64,000 nt of DNA, taken from the NCBI GenBank assembly GCA_019787685.1, contig JAHNUO010000019.1, positions 248,001 through 312,000 of the forward strand. Direction: 5' to 3'. Both the position numbers and the translations under genes were made by a program. The notes beneath the pieces were generated by a model. That model made no database searches. It was not told the DNA's origin and saw nothing but the letters and a program-made list of their open reading frames with translations. Positions 26,511-38,226 of this stretch are shown here, one piece after another (the stretch's first letter is position 1; the number at the start of each line of letters is the position of its first letter). Origin of the DNA: Chiua virens. Taxonomy: Eukaryota > Basidiomycota > Agaricomycetes > Boletales > Boletaceae.

Positions 26511-28992
26511 ATGCCTGGCCCTCCTTCGTTCTCCCCGCCTCCGCCACCTTCAAGTTCGTCTGTGTACTATCCCCCGGCATCATCCCCAACCCCCTCGTCC
26601 AACTCATCCTCAGGCTCAGCGCCATCTTCAGGCTCAGGATCACCTTCAGGCTCATCATCTTCAGGTCCAAATACCTTCTATATCGTGGATGTAAAACCAG
26701 AGGTGGCCTTGACCACCGTTGCCGCATTTTTGATCGTCGTCGGTCTCTTCCAATGGGGTTCTTTCTTACTCGCAAAACTGCGTAAACAGCGTCGATCACG
26801 AGCTGCTACCGCTGACCTAGAGGCGACACATGCATCCACTCCCTCCCGCGCATCTGGAGGGTGGATCTCACGCCTCCCCACAATGGCTATCAATGTGTTC
26901 CGCGTTGTTGCCTTCCGCTACACGATCGAGTTTGGCACCTACGATCTCAGTGTGGTCCACATCCTCCTCACATGCGCATACCTCGCCTTGCTTCTTGCCT
27001 TGACCTTCTCAAACAGTGAGTCAACAGTACCTTATCCTATCATCATCTATTCATCCTCGGTTCTTGTACGTTCATAGTACCCAGTGGGCTCGGGATAACA
27101 CCGGCTATTAAAGTAGACATTTGGGCTGCCCGCGCAGGCCTTATCGCCGCCAGCCAGTTTCCGCTTGTCACGGCTCTCGGAACCAAGAACAATATCATCT
27201 CCCGTAGGTTTTCCCGGACCTCCGTTCTCTGCGAGAACTAACCTTGTTACAGTCGTCACCGGTGTCGGCTATGAAAAGGTTCCCTTCTTCATTGCATCTT
27301 CTGGAAATCTGCTTACATAATTCACAGCTGAATTTCTTCCACCGCGTCATGGCACGGTCGTGCTTCGCTTTATTACTGATTCACGCTGGTGGCGAAATAT
27401 ATAGCGCAGTAAGGTACGCCAATCATGCGTCAAGTTCAACGTATCCGCTTCATTCAGTTGTCTAGCTCGAACATTTTCCAGTATATTGTGAAGGAGACAT
27501 GGCTTCGTCTCGGCCTGACAGCGGTATCGGCGCTGGCGATCCTACTCGTCGTATCCATGCGTCCAATTCGAACGAGGGTTTACGAGGTTTTCTTCTACTC
27601 CCATTTCATTCTAGTATTGTGAGCAAGTTCCCCCCCCCATCGATTGTTTTCCTATCTAACGAGGATTAGGATTTTCCTGATAGGAGCCTATTACCATACC
27701 AGTTATTCACAGTAGGCAGACCTGCTCCCATCCGAAATGCGATGCTGACACATATCCAGCGTCTCTTTCTGGATCTGGCCATCTTTCATGTTCTGGGGTC
27801 TCGATCGACTCCTTCGGCTCACTCGAGTTTTGGTTTGCAATCACTTGTACTTTGGCTTTAGTCGAAGGGCAAAGTTGCAAGACGCATCCACAGAACTGCT
27901 TGCCGATGACTTTGTCAGGTTGCGCATCCGTCGCCCACCCCACGTCCAATGGTGGCCCGGGCAGACGGCTTACCTCACCGTGCCGTCCGTTTCGAAGTTC
28001 CCCCTCGAAGCGCATCCCTTCTCCATCTCGAGTATCGACTCTGATTTGTTCCGTGATGACACCAAAGACTTTGTAATCGGCGAACGTGGCGTAACTGCAG
28101 ACACCGAAGATTGGAAGGAACTTGTCTTCCTTATTAATGTCAGAAATGGCTTTACGAAGCGTCTGAGGGAAGCTGCCGCCCAAAACCGGACTGTCAAGGT
28201 GTTCATCGATGGCCCATATGGAAGCGCACCTGATGTGGGGACATATGACACGTCGATATTAATTGCTGGTGGGTCCACTTGATGGATCAACTATATACCC
28301 CGCAACTGACTGGCGTGTGCAGGAGGATCGGGCATAACGCATAACCTACCGGTTTTCCTGAATGCAATCGAGTAAGTGTTTTGAATATAGGCGGAGAAGT
28401 ATCTGACGCGCTTTGAATCTTTAGGAAAGCCAGAACGAGATCTAGCCGCTGTCAAAGATTGGTATTTATCTGGTCGATACGCGATGCTAGTAAGCACGAA
28501 TTGTATTCCTCTGCTGGCTGCCCATTCTAACACGTCGCCCGCAACTGTAGGTCAGATTCGATGGATCTCGGATGCACTCAATCGAGCAAGTACTGTCGTG
28601 CCTAGCTGGTTGACAGTGTCTGTCAAGATCTTTGTCACGAGAGGCCCGGTACCTTTGAACGAGGTTGATCCGGATCAGACGCCTGGTAAGGATATGGGTT
28701 CGCAGGAAGGGGTGGCACCGCCATTTGTCCGATTCGAGAGTGGGAGGGCCGATGTGAAGGCCATCCTACAAGGCGAAGTGAGCACGGCGACAGGGAGCAT
28801 GTCTGTCATGGGTGGGTGGTCATTTACTTGGCGGCTTTTTGGATTTTGGCTGATGGCGATATAGTATGTGGTTCTCAGAGCCTGGCGAGATCAGTGCGTC
28901 GTGCGTTGAGGTTCCCTGTCTCGGGGCCGTCTAGCATCTTGAGAGGGGGCCCGAGCGTGACGCTGCACGTCGAGTCCTTTGGGTATGCCTGA
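26511..28992 (+). CDS. Ferric reductase-type transmembrane flavocytochrome (FRE family)
   Basis: A plasma-membrane NADPH-dependent metalloreductase. ATG 26511 opens a Pro/Ser-rich extracellular leader, then a membrane helix (ALTTVAAFLIVVGLFQWGSF). The ferric-reductase core carries both expected heme-ligand pairs with 13 residues between the histidines: HRVMARSCFALLLIH and HFILVLIFLIGAYYH. Downstream are the FAD site HPFSISS and the NADPH site IAGGSGITH. The tail ends TLHVESFGYA with TGA at 28990-28992. About eight introns can be placed; the join YYHTSYSH-VSFWIWPSFMFWG (donor GTAGGC, phase 2) keeps frame. The gene appears intact. No multicopper oxidase or iron permease partner lies beside it, so its role in high-affinity iron uptake is inferred from family only; copper reduction is also possible. 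Confidence 0.9.
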
Positions 28993-29832
28993 GAAGTTGT
29001 TTGTTCTGTTAAACGTCCACCGTAGATATTGGACTATGAAAGTGGGCAAATCTGTTTGATACCATTCCGCAGGTTCGGGTAGGACCAATTTTCTTGTAGA
29101 TCTGCGCGATTGACCTGGAATTGTGTGATTGATTGGATTGTAACGACATTTGTATGACTCATAGACATTTTTCTGTAGCATCTTATGGATTTAGATTCAG
29201 AAATTATGTTACCATTTGGACTCTTTGAGTTCGTTGAATGTGTTTGCATGTTGAGCTCGATGATTCGACGATAAGAAACCGTGGAAGTACGAGCCATGGG
29301 TACTTTTTACCCAGCGGAGGCTATGACACCCACGTCATGCCGACGGCACCACCATTTTAGATTTGACACCGACTCTCGGTAGCGGAATGCCGTTATCTGA
29401 AACTGCTGTCATGCCGGGATGCCGAGTGGAACCTTGTCTCCTGTTTCAGGCGGAGACTTTCAGAGCAAGATGTTGAACTTACGATTTCAGATGCTAGCAC
29501 GCTTTATGACCCGACACAGGGGAGGTGTTTGAAGAGGGCCAAGTGAACGTTCGTACGCAGGTACGGAACAAGGTGGAAAGTACCGAACGAAGTGTTGAAT
29601 GTCGTTGTGGCGATCCGACGGCGATCGAATGTACCTGCAGGATCGTGCAACGGGCCGTCCACGTTCTCCTACACAGTATCGTAATAATACACATGGTTGA
29701 CTGCACTTGGGGTTCACCCTTTCAACGTTCTTACACACGCGACGCTGTACATAAAGGGTGGTTTCGATCACAGTAAAGGGGAGAAAAACAGCAAGGAAAA
29801 AGAAAAAAAAATACAGTGGAACGAAGATGCAT
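28993..29832. other. Convergent intergenic region
   Basis: The 3' ends of the ferric reductase (+) and the F-box gene (-) face each other here. Both terminators are expected. I recognise no coding sequence or structured element. Confidence 0.5.
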
Positions 29833-31679
29833 TCAGAGGGCATCCGGAAGGTAACAATATTCGAAATCGTCCTCGCCCTCCGAGTCCGTGATGGGCTCAG
29901 GTTCCGAATCGTAATGAACTTGCTGTGCCCTTTCGTCCCGGACCTCCTCCGCGAGGACGATGGCCTCGTCACACTCCTCGCTACACCCGCAGCACTCGCA
30001 TCCACACCCGTCCTTGCCACGCTCGCAGCGCCAACGATTCAACCGACGCGCCCACGCCCGTTCCTGCCGCCGAACCTGTGCAAAGTGCTGCACCAGCTTT
30101 TCCACCTCCTTCCACCGCTTCAGATACTTGTCCTTCCCTTCCCGCCCACTCAACAACGGTGTGTTCCACGAGACGAGCTGTTCAAGGTTGGGGGCAACGG
30201 CAGACAAGAAGGACGCGACGAGCGCGGGTCGCGTGATTTTCGAGTCGGCGAGCCACAGTGACTCGAGGGAGGTGTTCTGCACGCCATAACCAGGGAGTGT
30301 GGTCGAAGAAGCGGCCGGTAAGACGGTCGCGTCGACGACGACACCCAAGAGGGCGAGGTTGGGGCAGTTTTGGAGGAGGGGTACAAGACCTGAGAGCGTC
30401 ACCTTGGAAGGAAGTTCCCACCCACACTCGCGGATGGAGAGATCGAGCGTTTCGAGGAGGGGCCAGGCCTGAGCGATCTCCTTGATAGCGGCATTGTCCA
30501 GGTCGAACGTGCACAGGGTTTCCAATTTCAAAGACGTAAGATATTTGAGCTGAAAAAGAGGGCGAAGGGTGGCAATGTCGATGATGTGCTTGTCGTCATA
30601 GTCTCTCCAGACCTGCATCTCGGAGATATCGATGGCAGACAGATTGTGATAGGAAGGATTGGACGCCCATTGAGTAAAAATCGCTTTATAATCAGCAGCA
30701 CATGTTTCGTCGTCGACGTTGAGATTGATTGTATCAACCGACGTGGACTGAATGAAATCCAAGAAACGCAGGGAATGAGACATGGTAGGCGCGGAGAGTA
30801 GAACTTCTTGAAGGACGGGGAATCTGATGCGACCGAATGCAGATTCGAGATGGTCGAGGGAGATTAAACGGAGGTCCATACGAAGGATCTTCAGGTTGGG
30901 CAATTGTGAGAGGTGTAAAACGCTGTCATCCGGCAACTCTGCGCAACGCAATGTCTGAAGCTCCGGAAGCTGACAGAGGACTCTTGAAAATGTCTCAAGG
31001 GCACGATCTCCCTTTTGGAAAACAAAGTTGCGGAAAGCCATGATCTGTTTGATGCGCGGACACATCTTGGGCAGCAAGGGTAGAACGCAAAAGGTAAGGG
31101 GATTTGACATCAAGTTATCAATATCGACGTGAACCACGGTAGGTTGGAGGAGGTGCATCAAAAACGGAATTGCTTCTGGTCGGTATTCCCCGCATCGGAA
31201 ATGTACCAATCTCGGGAAGATGACTACGGGAGATGGTAGATGCGAGAGAGCCACATAAACGTTCACGTCCGTGGTGGACTGACAATGTCGATCAAATTCT
31301 AGACTTCGGACTCGGCGTGCATAACGAAGAAAAATATTCCAGTCAGACTGTAGCATTGGACGCGTGAAAGTCTGGATGATGCCTTTAAGCTTTAGGTTGC
31401 ACTCGCGGGTTTAATTTGGAAAGAAACGAGGCATACCAGCTGCTTCCCGTTGACCACCCATAGATCATCTGGCATACATTTGATGAGCCATAGCAGGTCA
31501 TGAATCTCGTAGTACAGCACATTGAGAGCAGGCTCGAGGAAGTAGCGACAGGTTCTTGCAAGCCTCGCAAGGGTTCGGCGGTCACGGAACTCGCGTGATT
31601 TAGGTTCGGGTTTCAATATTATAAACGCATGTTGGAAAATTATCGTCAAGATTTCGTCGATCGTGAGGCATCTATGCAT
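29833..31679 (-). CDS. F-box protein with leucine-rich-type solenoid
   Basis: A probable substrate adaptor of an SCF ubiquitin ligase. The start at 31679 gives MHRCLTIDEILTIIFQHAF, followed by LARLARTCRYFLEPALNVLY, the short F-box style that opens many Agaricomycete F-box proteins. An intron (about 31388-31436, GTATGC...CTAAAG) joins VVNGKQL to LKGIIQTFTRPMLQSDWNIF. The second exon is one uninterrupted frame of more than 500 codons. It has recurring leucine-spaced segments (LPELQTLRCAELPDDSVLHL, LPNLKILRMDLRLISLDHLE, ALLGVVVDATVLP) consistent with a degenerate leucine-rich solenoid. The C-terminus is Cys- and acid-rich (CGCECCGCSEECDEAIVLAE). No break is visible. The ligand is unknown; such families are large in basidiomycetes. 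Confidence 0.85.
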
Positions 31680-33534
31680 TAGTCAAAAAAAGAGAACCGA
31701 GACTACTGGAAGAGGCCGAATCGTCAGAGTCGGTACGTCGAGAATCGAAGCTGTGAGATTGTACGCACATCATACAAAACGCAGTGGAAACCAAGCGCCG
31801 ACTATCGGGTAAACGATGGCTTTTAAACCTTTTTCAGGCGGAGCTAGTCAAAATTCCATGCTGGCATAGCTGAGCGATTTTAGCATGTGTGTGCTTGCGA
31901 CTCACAGGCTGTGTTGGGCTAAAATGATTGTGGCAGGTTCGTGATGCGCGGCGAGCCTGTGACCTATTAGATGGCTGGTACCTTACTTAGTGGCTGGCGG
32001 CTGCCAACCGGACGCGTTCTACCAAGCTACTTGCTGCCAGCTCATCCCCACATGGCAAAAATGTTATCGACATTGGAGAACGTGTGTACCGCCTTTTTAC
32101 CGCTCTTGTCACCTCCTCGAGACTTGGCAATGACGCATTCATCAGGCAACGTGGTTCGTATATCTCGCTCAATTGCAGTCATTGATGGGCGCCTGCCAGA
32201 GACAATGATGTCAACCAATCTGGCGAGCTTTCCATGAGCCAAAACGCGCCACCGTCATCCCGCCACAAACAGCGCGTCTGGAGGCCCGTTACAATGTTTC
32301 ACTGCCCGTTCCGCGTTCCTGCCATAAGATACTGCCTGGATGCTCGCGGCAGCCCGCCTCTAGCGTGCTAATATGGGCCATGCTATGCACTTGGCTGAAA
32401 CCCGGCATAACCGGGAATGCCGGATCTCGAGGAAATTATCCGAACCAAGACATCAAGAATGGTCCGAGATGAATCAGGATAGTTACGGTCAAAGAACAAA
32501 GGGAGCACTTCAATGATCATTGGTACGTTGTACGGTTCCATTTTTCTGTTGCACCGGCGCTAAACTCGCTTATCACTGGCTCAGGCCAACTTTGGCATCC
32601 GGTCAAACCGAATAACTAACGGAGATGAAGCATGTATGGACGCTCATACTACCAAGTACTTAATCAGTGGACAGAGGTTCGGTGTACGTTAATCGTACCG
32701 CTCACGTGCCTTGTGAGACAAGCCAAGGTGTCCACAACTCACGATTGTCCAGGGGGACCGCGCCTTAGACTATCGGCTTACTCATGTGTCCCTGAATACA
32801 CCAATTCCGTTGTCATTTTGATGGAGACGGGACATGGCGTGTAATACCAAGCAACACGCCTTTTGGAAAGATTACATTTGGTAAGGTTAATAATGATCGT
32901 TGCGGAGCCCGTTTCCTCACCATGCAGCATGTGCCCTTTGTGTGGGAATAAAGGAATTGGTATCTTGGTGATAAGCTGTGCCTGGTTGGATGGTGGACGA
33001 CAGAACATGGCGGATTTGAAAGTGTCTAGTCAGGGTCGCATCGCGAAACTCTCGAGACTGCGGAGCACCGAGGACATCATTCAACGCCAAACGGAACACC
33101 GTCGGAAAGACAACTAGTTTAGCCATAGTGAGAGGGAAGGTTTGCGCTCGGTACACGATTCTGAGATGGTTGTCGGCACCCAGCCCATGTGTATTTCGCA
33201 ACAGTGTCTGGCGATAAGGCCAAACTCGAGTCATTGGTGCGCACCGCTCGTAAGTGCGGTCAAACTTTGTCAGTTCGAACACACAACTGACGAATTAATT
33301 TTTGAATGGGATGTCTGCGATAACACTTCTGAGGATTGTCATGATCTGTGATACGTGAGTTCGGAATGTCATAGGCAAAAAACGCGAGTAGAGACGACAC
33401 ATACAAAATATCTCAAGGTATGTACGATAACTGGAATATGAAGAGTTTCTGTCTGCGTACACTAGAAAGGTGGGTTCATATGAGTGAGCAGGGCTGAGAT
33501 AGCAGGGTTTCTACGGCGTTCATGAGTTACTTTG
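31680..33534. other. Intergenic region, no gene recognised
   Basis: The F-box promoter should lie just above 31680. Open frames at 31971-32237 (+) and 32042-32242 (-) overlap on opposite strands and match no family I know. No repeats or element ends were found. Confidence 0.4.
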
Positions 33535-34747
33535 TCACGAATCAGAATAATGACATAATGAAGGTGGGTTGCTGCCCGTAACATGACTATCAGTGACCTC
33601 AGGGGTGATGTCTAGAATGTCCAAGTCCACTGTCGTAAGCGCGGTGGGGATGCGGGTAGTGAAGTCGTCATCGTCTGAGAAACTTTTGGAGTCACATGGG
33701 AGTGATCCGTCGGGTGAGCTCAGGATCACCCGGTAAATGTACGTGACAACGACAAGCAAATCGCACACCATCAGTGTTGATGCCACCTACAGGGTTTGGT
33801 GAGTCCTTCCTTGAAAAGCACCAACGTTGAAAAGTGGGGGGGGGCAGACCTCTAATTCGAAAGCGACGAATCTGATGTGCTTGAATGGGAGGAGTTCACA
33901 CACCGCATGGAACAAAGAGAACAGACATATGATCAAGGTCGAGGAGAATAGGGATAAAATCATTCGACGCTGTCGCCGAGGGAGTTTGACCCTCCAAAGA
34001 AGTTTGAAAGAAAGTATCACGAGGATGACAACTGAAATCCAGTGGCCTAGGATAAAAGTAAAATAAAAAGAACGAGCTACTTGCCGAGTACTTACTTATC
34101 ATTTCAAAGATAGTGATCTGCGAGGGCAGGAAGCACATCGGGCGAAGGCTTCCAAATATTAGCATAGATTTCGTGTCATCCACACACCACCAGATCTTCA
34201 GTGCGATTAAAATTGCCCAGCAAAGGAAGAAAAGGAACGCAATGATAGTTGCCAGCTTGTGAAGGGTTGAAAGGGGCGAGGTAATTCGAATCACTGAATA
34301 GAGTAAACTCATGCGAACCGCCCTAGAGTAGGGCATCGCGAATTAAGCAAAGCACAACATACCCCGAGGCGAGAAATGCCCACCACACTGCACAGGTAAA
34401 TGCACTCGTAGCGATCCAATTGCTAATGAATTCAGTCTCATATTTAGCTAGAAGTTCCGTGTTAGGGTTTGTCAATTGAGAGACGTTCAGGAATTATCTC
34501 ACCAGAATCGAAAGAAACAAGCTGGGAAACGATGAACGTTGTCCCAAAAACGAACACGAGCGCTGCCCACATGTCTTCCCACCCAAATCGTCCTATTTTT
34601 AATCGGAACATCAATCGCAAGAGTGTGACAAGCATAGCCAACCCCTCGACGATGCTAAACGTGACTGTCATTGCGAAAATGATCACCAACATGGACTAAG
34701 AACATGATGGAATACTCACTCAAAAGTGCTGCGGTATGAAACGACAT
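33535..34747 (-). CDS. Seven-helix membrane protein, fungal rhodopsin-like (Pth11-related) family
   Basis: A putative integral membrane receptor-like protein. A 9-residue first exon (MSFHTAALL, ATG at 34745-34747) is spliced to ITFSIVEGLAMLVTLLRLMF. It continues with the family signature GRFGWEDMWAALVFVFGTTF, then NWIATSAFTCAVWWAFLASG, RAVRMSLLYSVIRI, KLATIIAFLFFLCWAILIAL, LLWRVKLPRRQRRMILSLFS and the last helix MVCDLLVVVTYIYRVIL. The cytosolic tail is acidic and Ser-rich (PDGSLPCDSKSFSDDDDF) and ends near 33535. Several introns can be placed and all keep frame, including GTCTGC...CTGTAG joining FVAFELE to VASTLMV. The copy appears intact. The gene at 35834-37107 is its tandem paralogue. The ligand is unknown, and homology to Pth11-type receptors is distant. 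Confidence 0.75.
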
Positions 34748-35833
34748 CGAACGAACGTTTGAGGGTCTTGGATGATTCAAGAACTGTCTTAAAATGTTTG
34801 CAAATCTTGTCAGTGGCCCTACGACACATAAACATCAAATTTGGGCGGCAAGGACGTCATCCCGTTGGGCCAATAGGCACCGCTGTTTTAGTAGTAACAT
34901 GGCTGTGGACAAGTAAGGGGGTGGAGTTCAAGTTGAACTACAGCGAACAAGCCCAAACCTGAGTTTTCGCACGAATCCCCCTTATCGTTGAGCTAGCTAT
35001 CAGGGGAACTCGGACACACATACCAGTACGTACTGAATCGATATGGAATCTTGGCAAAGGACGGGGCGCAGCATTGGGCCTATCACAAACACTTGCTATT
35101 AGTATAATAGACTGTCTCATAATGCCACATACTAGTACGAGTTGAGGAGACTTTGAAATTCCTATATGATAACCAAGCATGTGACATAATGTGACATAAT
35201 GTCGCTGTGCCAACGTTGTCTGCTTCACCCATCGCATCTCAAGATCTCACCATGAAGCTTGCAAAGCCGTCTTACCAATTCCAAAAAAGTGTCAGGATGA
35301 TGACTCCAAGTGATGCAAGCCATCTCCACTTTCTTGCATAGCTAATTAAACACCCCAGAGTCATGGTGCCGGTGGGATCTGCGGCAAAGTTGCGGATAAT
35401 GGCACAGGCACCGGGATCGGCATGGATTGGATGCGACGACGGTGCCGCCGCTGCCTGTATTTTGGTATGATTCCAGCAGTACTTGATAGCCTGGAGCTCA
35501 ACTGCGTCCCGGGCCTCTTTTCCATAAGCATTACCTCACGAATATTGATCTTGTAAATATCTAACGTTAACTTCACCTGCTTCATCCAAGTCTATCGTGT
35601 GCTTGGAGAAGGTGGACCTTCAAATTCCCAAGCCAATCTGGGTGGCCAGTGTTTGAACATTCCATAGGGGATCTGAAGTTCAAAGTGCCGACTCGGAGTC
35701 TGCCTACTATTACATCTGGTATGCTACTAAGAGAAGTCGAGGTAACCTCGAACCAAATATATAGTATCCACTGTGAGGGGATCAAAATACGATGGCAAAA
35801 ATTGCGACATGGATCAAGGAGAGCGCCTGAGGA
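34748..35833. other. Spacer between tandem 7-TM paralogues
   Basis: This stretch contains the presumed promoter of the downstream copy. A tandem step GTGACATAAT occurs twice, with a partial third, at about 35180-35205. Minus-strand frames at 35361-35785 show no membrane helices or family features. Confidence 0.4.
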
Positions 35834-37107
35834 TCACGAGACCTTGTAGCAACTATTTCCGCCAGGCAAAACTATGGTATAACGAAGCAGCATACCATTC
35901 ACATAACGACCGTAATGACTGTCGTTCGAGCCAGCAACAGTACCCGAAATGTTGAGGTCCACTATCGTAAGGCTCATAGGACTGCGGCTGCGAGTGGTAA
36001 AGTCGTCATCTGAGGGATCTTCAGACTCGGATGGGAGCGATCCGTCGGGGGTACTCAGGATTACCCGGTACATGTATGTGACCATGACAAGCAAGTTGCA
36101 TATAATCAAAACTGAAGTCATCTATCGGCATTCTATCAATCCTGAGTGTGCGTGCGACAACGGAACGGACATACTTCCAGCTCAAAGGCCACGTATTCAA
36201 TAATCTCCACTGTGGTTAGTTGACAGATTGCATGGGTCAATGATAATATCGATATGATTGCGCTTGACGAGAATAAGCATAAAATCATTCGGACGCTGTC
36301 GCGGGGGAAGTTTCACGCTCCAAAGAAGTCTAAGAGGAAGGACCACCAAGGCCGTGTCAGAGATACAATCAGCTAGCACAAAAAAGATGTAAGATGTAAG
36401 TGAATGAGGACAGTCGTTGATTACCTACTTATCACTTCAACGAGGACTATTGATTGCGGGAATCCGACAATGCACATTGGGTCGTTATTTTTTATTGGTG
36501 ATGTTTGTATCCTGCTAGGGGGACACCGCCAGATTTTCAAGCCAATCGTCGTTGCCCAGCAAAGGATGAAAAGAACCGCCAGGATGCGTGAGAACTTGCG
36601 AAGGACTGATGAAGTGGGCATAGTCCGAATGATGGAGTACAGAAGACTCATGCGAACTGCCCTAGCACAAGATACCACACATTAAACAACACACATCATA
36701 CTACAAGGGAGACACACACACCACACTGTACTTGTAAAAGTAGCTGAGATGATCCAACTCGAAACCCATGCTGTCTGATATTCTCCTGCAACTAAGGTTA
36801 TCAGCGCTTGTTAGCGGTCAGAAAGGAGTACATCATCTTACCTTCTTTAGTTGTACAATATACGAGCTGAGAGACGATGAACACCGTTCCGAAAGCAAAT
36901 ACTACTGTCGCCCACAAATCTTCCCACCAGAATCGTTGTATTCGCAATCGGAGCCACAGACGGAATATGGTGAGTATAACCATCAATCCGTCAATGACAC
37001 TGAATACGATTGGAATCACTGACAAAAACTAAATCGGTATTTGTTACTAAGGTCATGATTGATAACTTACCAAAGTAAGCTATGGGGTCGATCTTCGTTG
37101 CCTTCAT
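35834..37107 (-). pseudogene. Tandem paralogue of the fungal rhodopsin-like 7-TM gene, one-base insertion
   Basis: ATG at 37105-37107 opens MKATKIDPIAYF, spliced (GTAAGT...TTGTCAG) to VIPIVFSVIDGLMVILTIFR and QRFWWEDLWATVVFAFGTVF. It then continues with RAVRMSLLYSIIRT, ILAVLFILCWATTIGLKIW, ISDTALVVLPLRLLW and the last helix LIICNLLVMVTYMYRVIL with the same acidic tail (PDGSLPSESEDPSDDDFTT). Near 36290 the minus strand reads CAGCGTCCGAATGATT where the sister gene reads CAGCGTCGAATGATT. The extra C shifts the frame; removing it restores MILCLFSSSAIISILSLTHA. The remaining exons look conserved. This is either a young pseudogene or an assembly indel. Confidence 0.7.
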
Positions 37108-38226
37108 GCTGGGTTCCAGTAGAAAGACTCAAGAGAGACTAGTCTTATAATGCCTGGAAACTTCAGCATCACACGTAACTAGCCTTGGGATAAACGTTGT
37201 CGCCAGTGGACACCTACCGTTTTAAGAGCTGTGGCTGCAGGGAGGGGACACACGTTCGGCTGCTCCTTTCATCTAAATCAGATGCGGAAAGCGTCATAAG
37301 CTGCATTTTGGTATTTAAAAAAGCAAGTCCCCAAAGGGATCAATAAGACACCCAGTACGTTGTTCCCATGAGTAAGGCCGCGGCGTGAGGTAAATGATCT
37401 TACACAGCCCTTAAATTTTCCGTCAAATCATATCTGACGAGACCGAAACTTTCCGTGGTCCTGGCAAGTGTTACAAGAGAGGTTTAATGCAATGGTTACC
37501 AGTAGTACTCACAGTTCAATATCTTTTGTCAAGTCTCTTCCGCCTGGTCAGAAAAACTCGGAATTGGGCTGATTTCAATCAGCCGCGATTACGAAATTCA
37601 ACCTACGAATCGGAGACATGAATCTTCATGACAAGTAGTTTTCCCCCCACCTCATGCCGGTGAACCGTTGCGCGTTACATCCGATCGACGTCACGCAGTT
37701 GACAATGACGGCCATTACATAATATTTGAACGACGCGCCGACTTCGGGCTTGTCTTTGTCTGCAACCACAACACACTACGCCTGAACGTGAGTACAGTGG
37801 GAGTCTCGAGCAAATCATGTACAATTAATTCTGACGAGTTCCAATTCATACCGTTGATCAGGGCTTACAGTACTTGTGATGTTTTCAATTTCCATACCAC
37901 ACGATGGGCAGGAATTAGAGTCGAGTTCGGAATCCATTTGCTCTGACTCATCTTGGTTTGAATTTTCGATGAAGGTCTTGGAGCTGCCAAGGTGGCCTAT
38001 ATCATGATGTAGCATACACTCCTTGACCGCGTTACTCACTCCTACCAGGCCTGGCTTATGCAAATCCCAGAGCGAATGATTTCAGGCCAATACCGTGTGA
38101 CAAGCCGACGTTATAACACTGGTTCAACGGCATCGTACAGGGTTGATGTTGATACAGGGAATTTGAAAATAGTGTCAAAAATGACTACGCTAATCTGTAC
38201 TAGCTTATCAGGTTGCGTCCACCAGG
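37108..38226. other. Intergenic region, no gene recognised
   Basis: This lies between the 7-TM pair and the 3' end of the large helicase-AAA+ gene. A minus-strand frame at 37815-38063 contains one CPSCG motif but no plausible gene context. Nothing further is supported. Confidence 0.4.

Noticed and set aside
27720..27790. Frameshift in the ferric reductase between YYHT and SFWIWPS
   Set aside because: Using the donor GTAGGC just after TTATTCACA gives YYHTSYSH-VSFWIWPS in frame, so no lesion is needed.
29487..30020. Minus-strand Arg/Ser-rich open frame
   Set aside because: It is a frame shadow of the 3' exon of the F-box gene and its downstream DNA.
37815..38063. Small protein with a CPSCG motif
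   Set aside because: Only one Cys pair, no second half of a zinc ribbon, no gene context.
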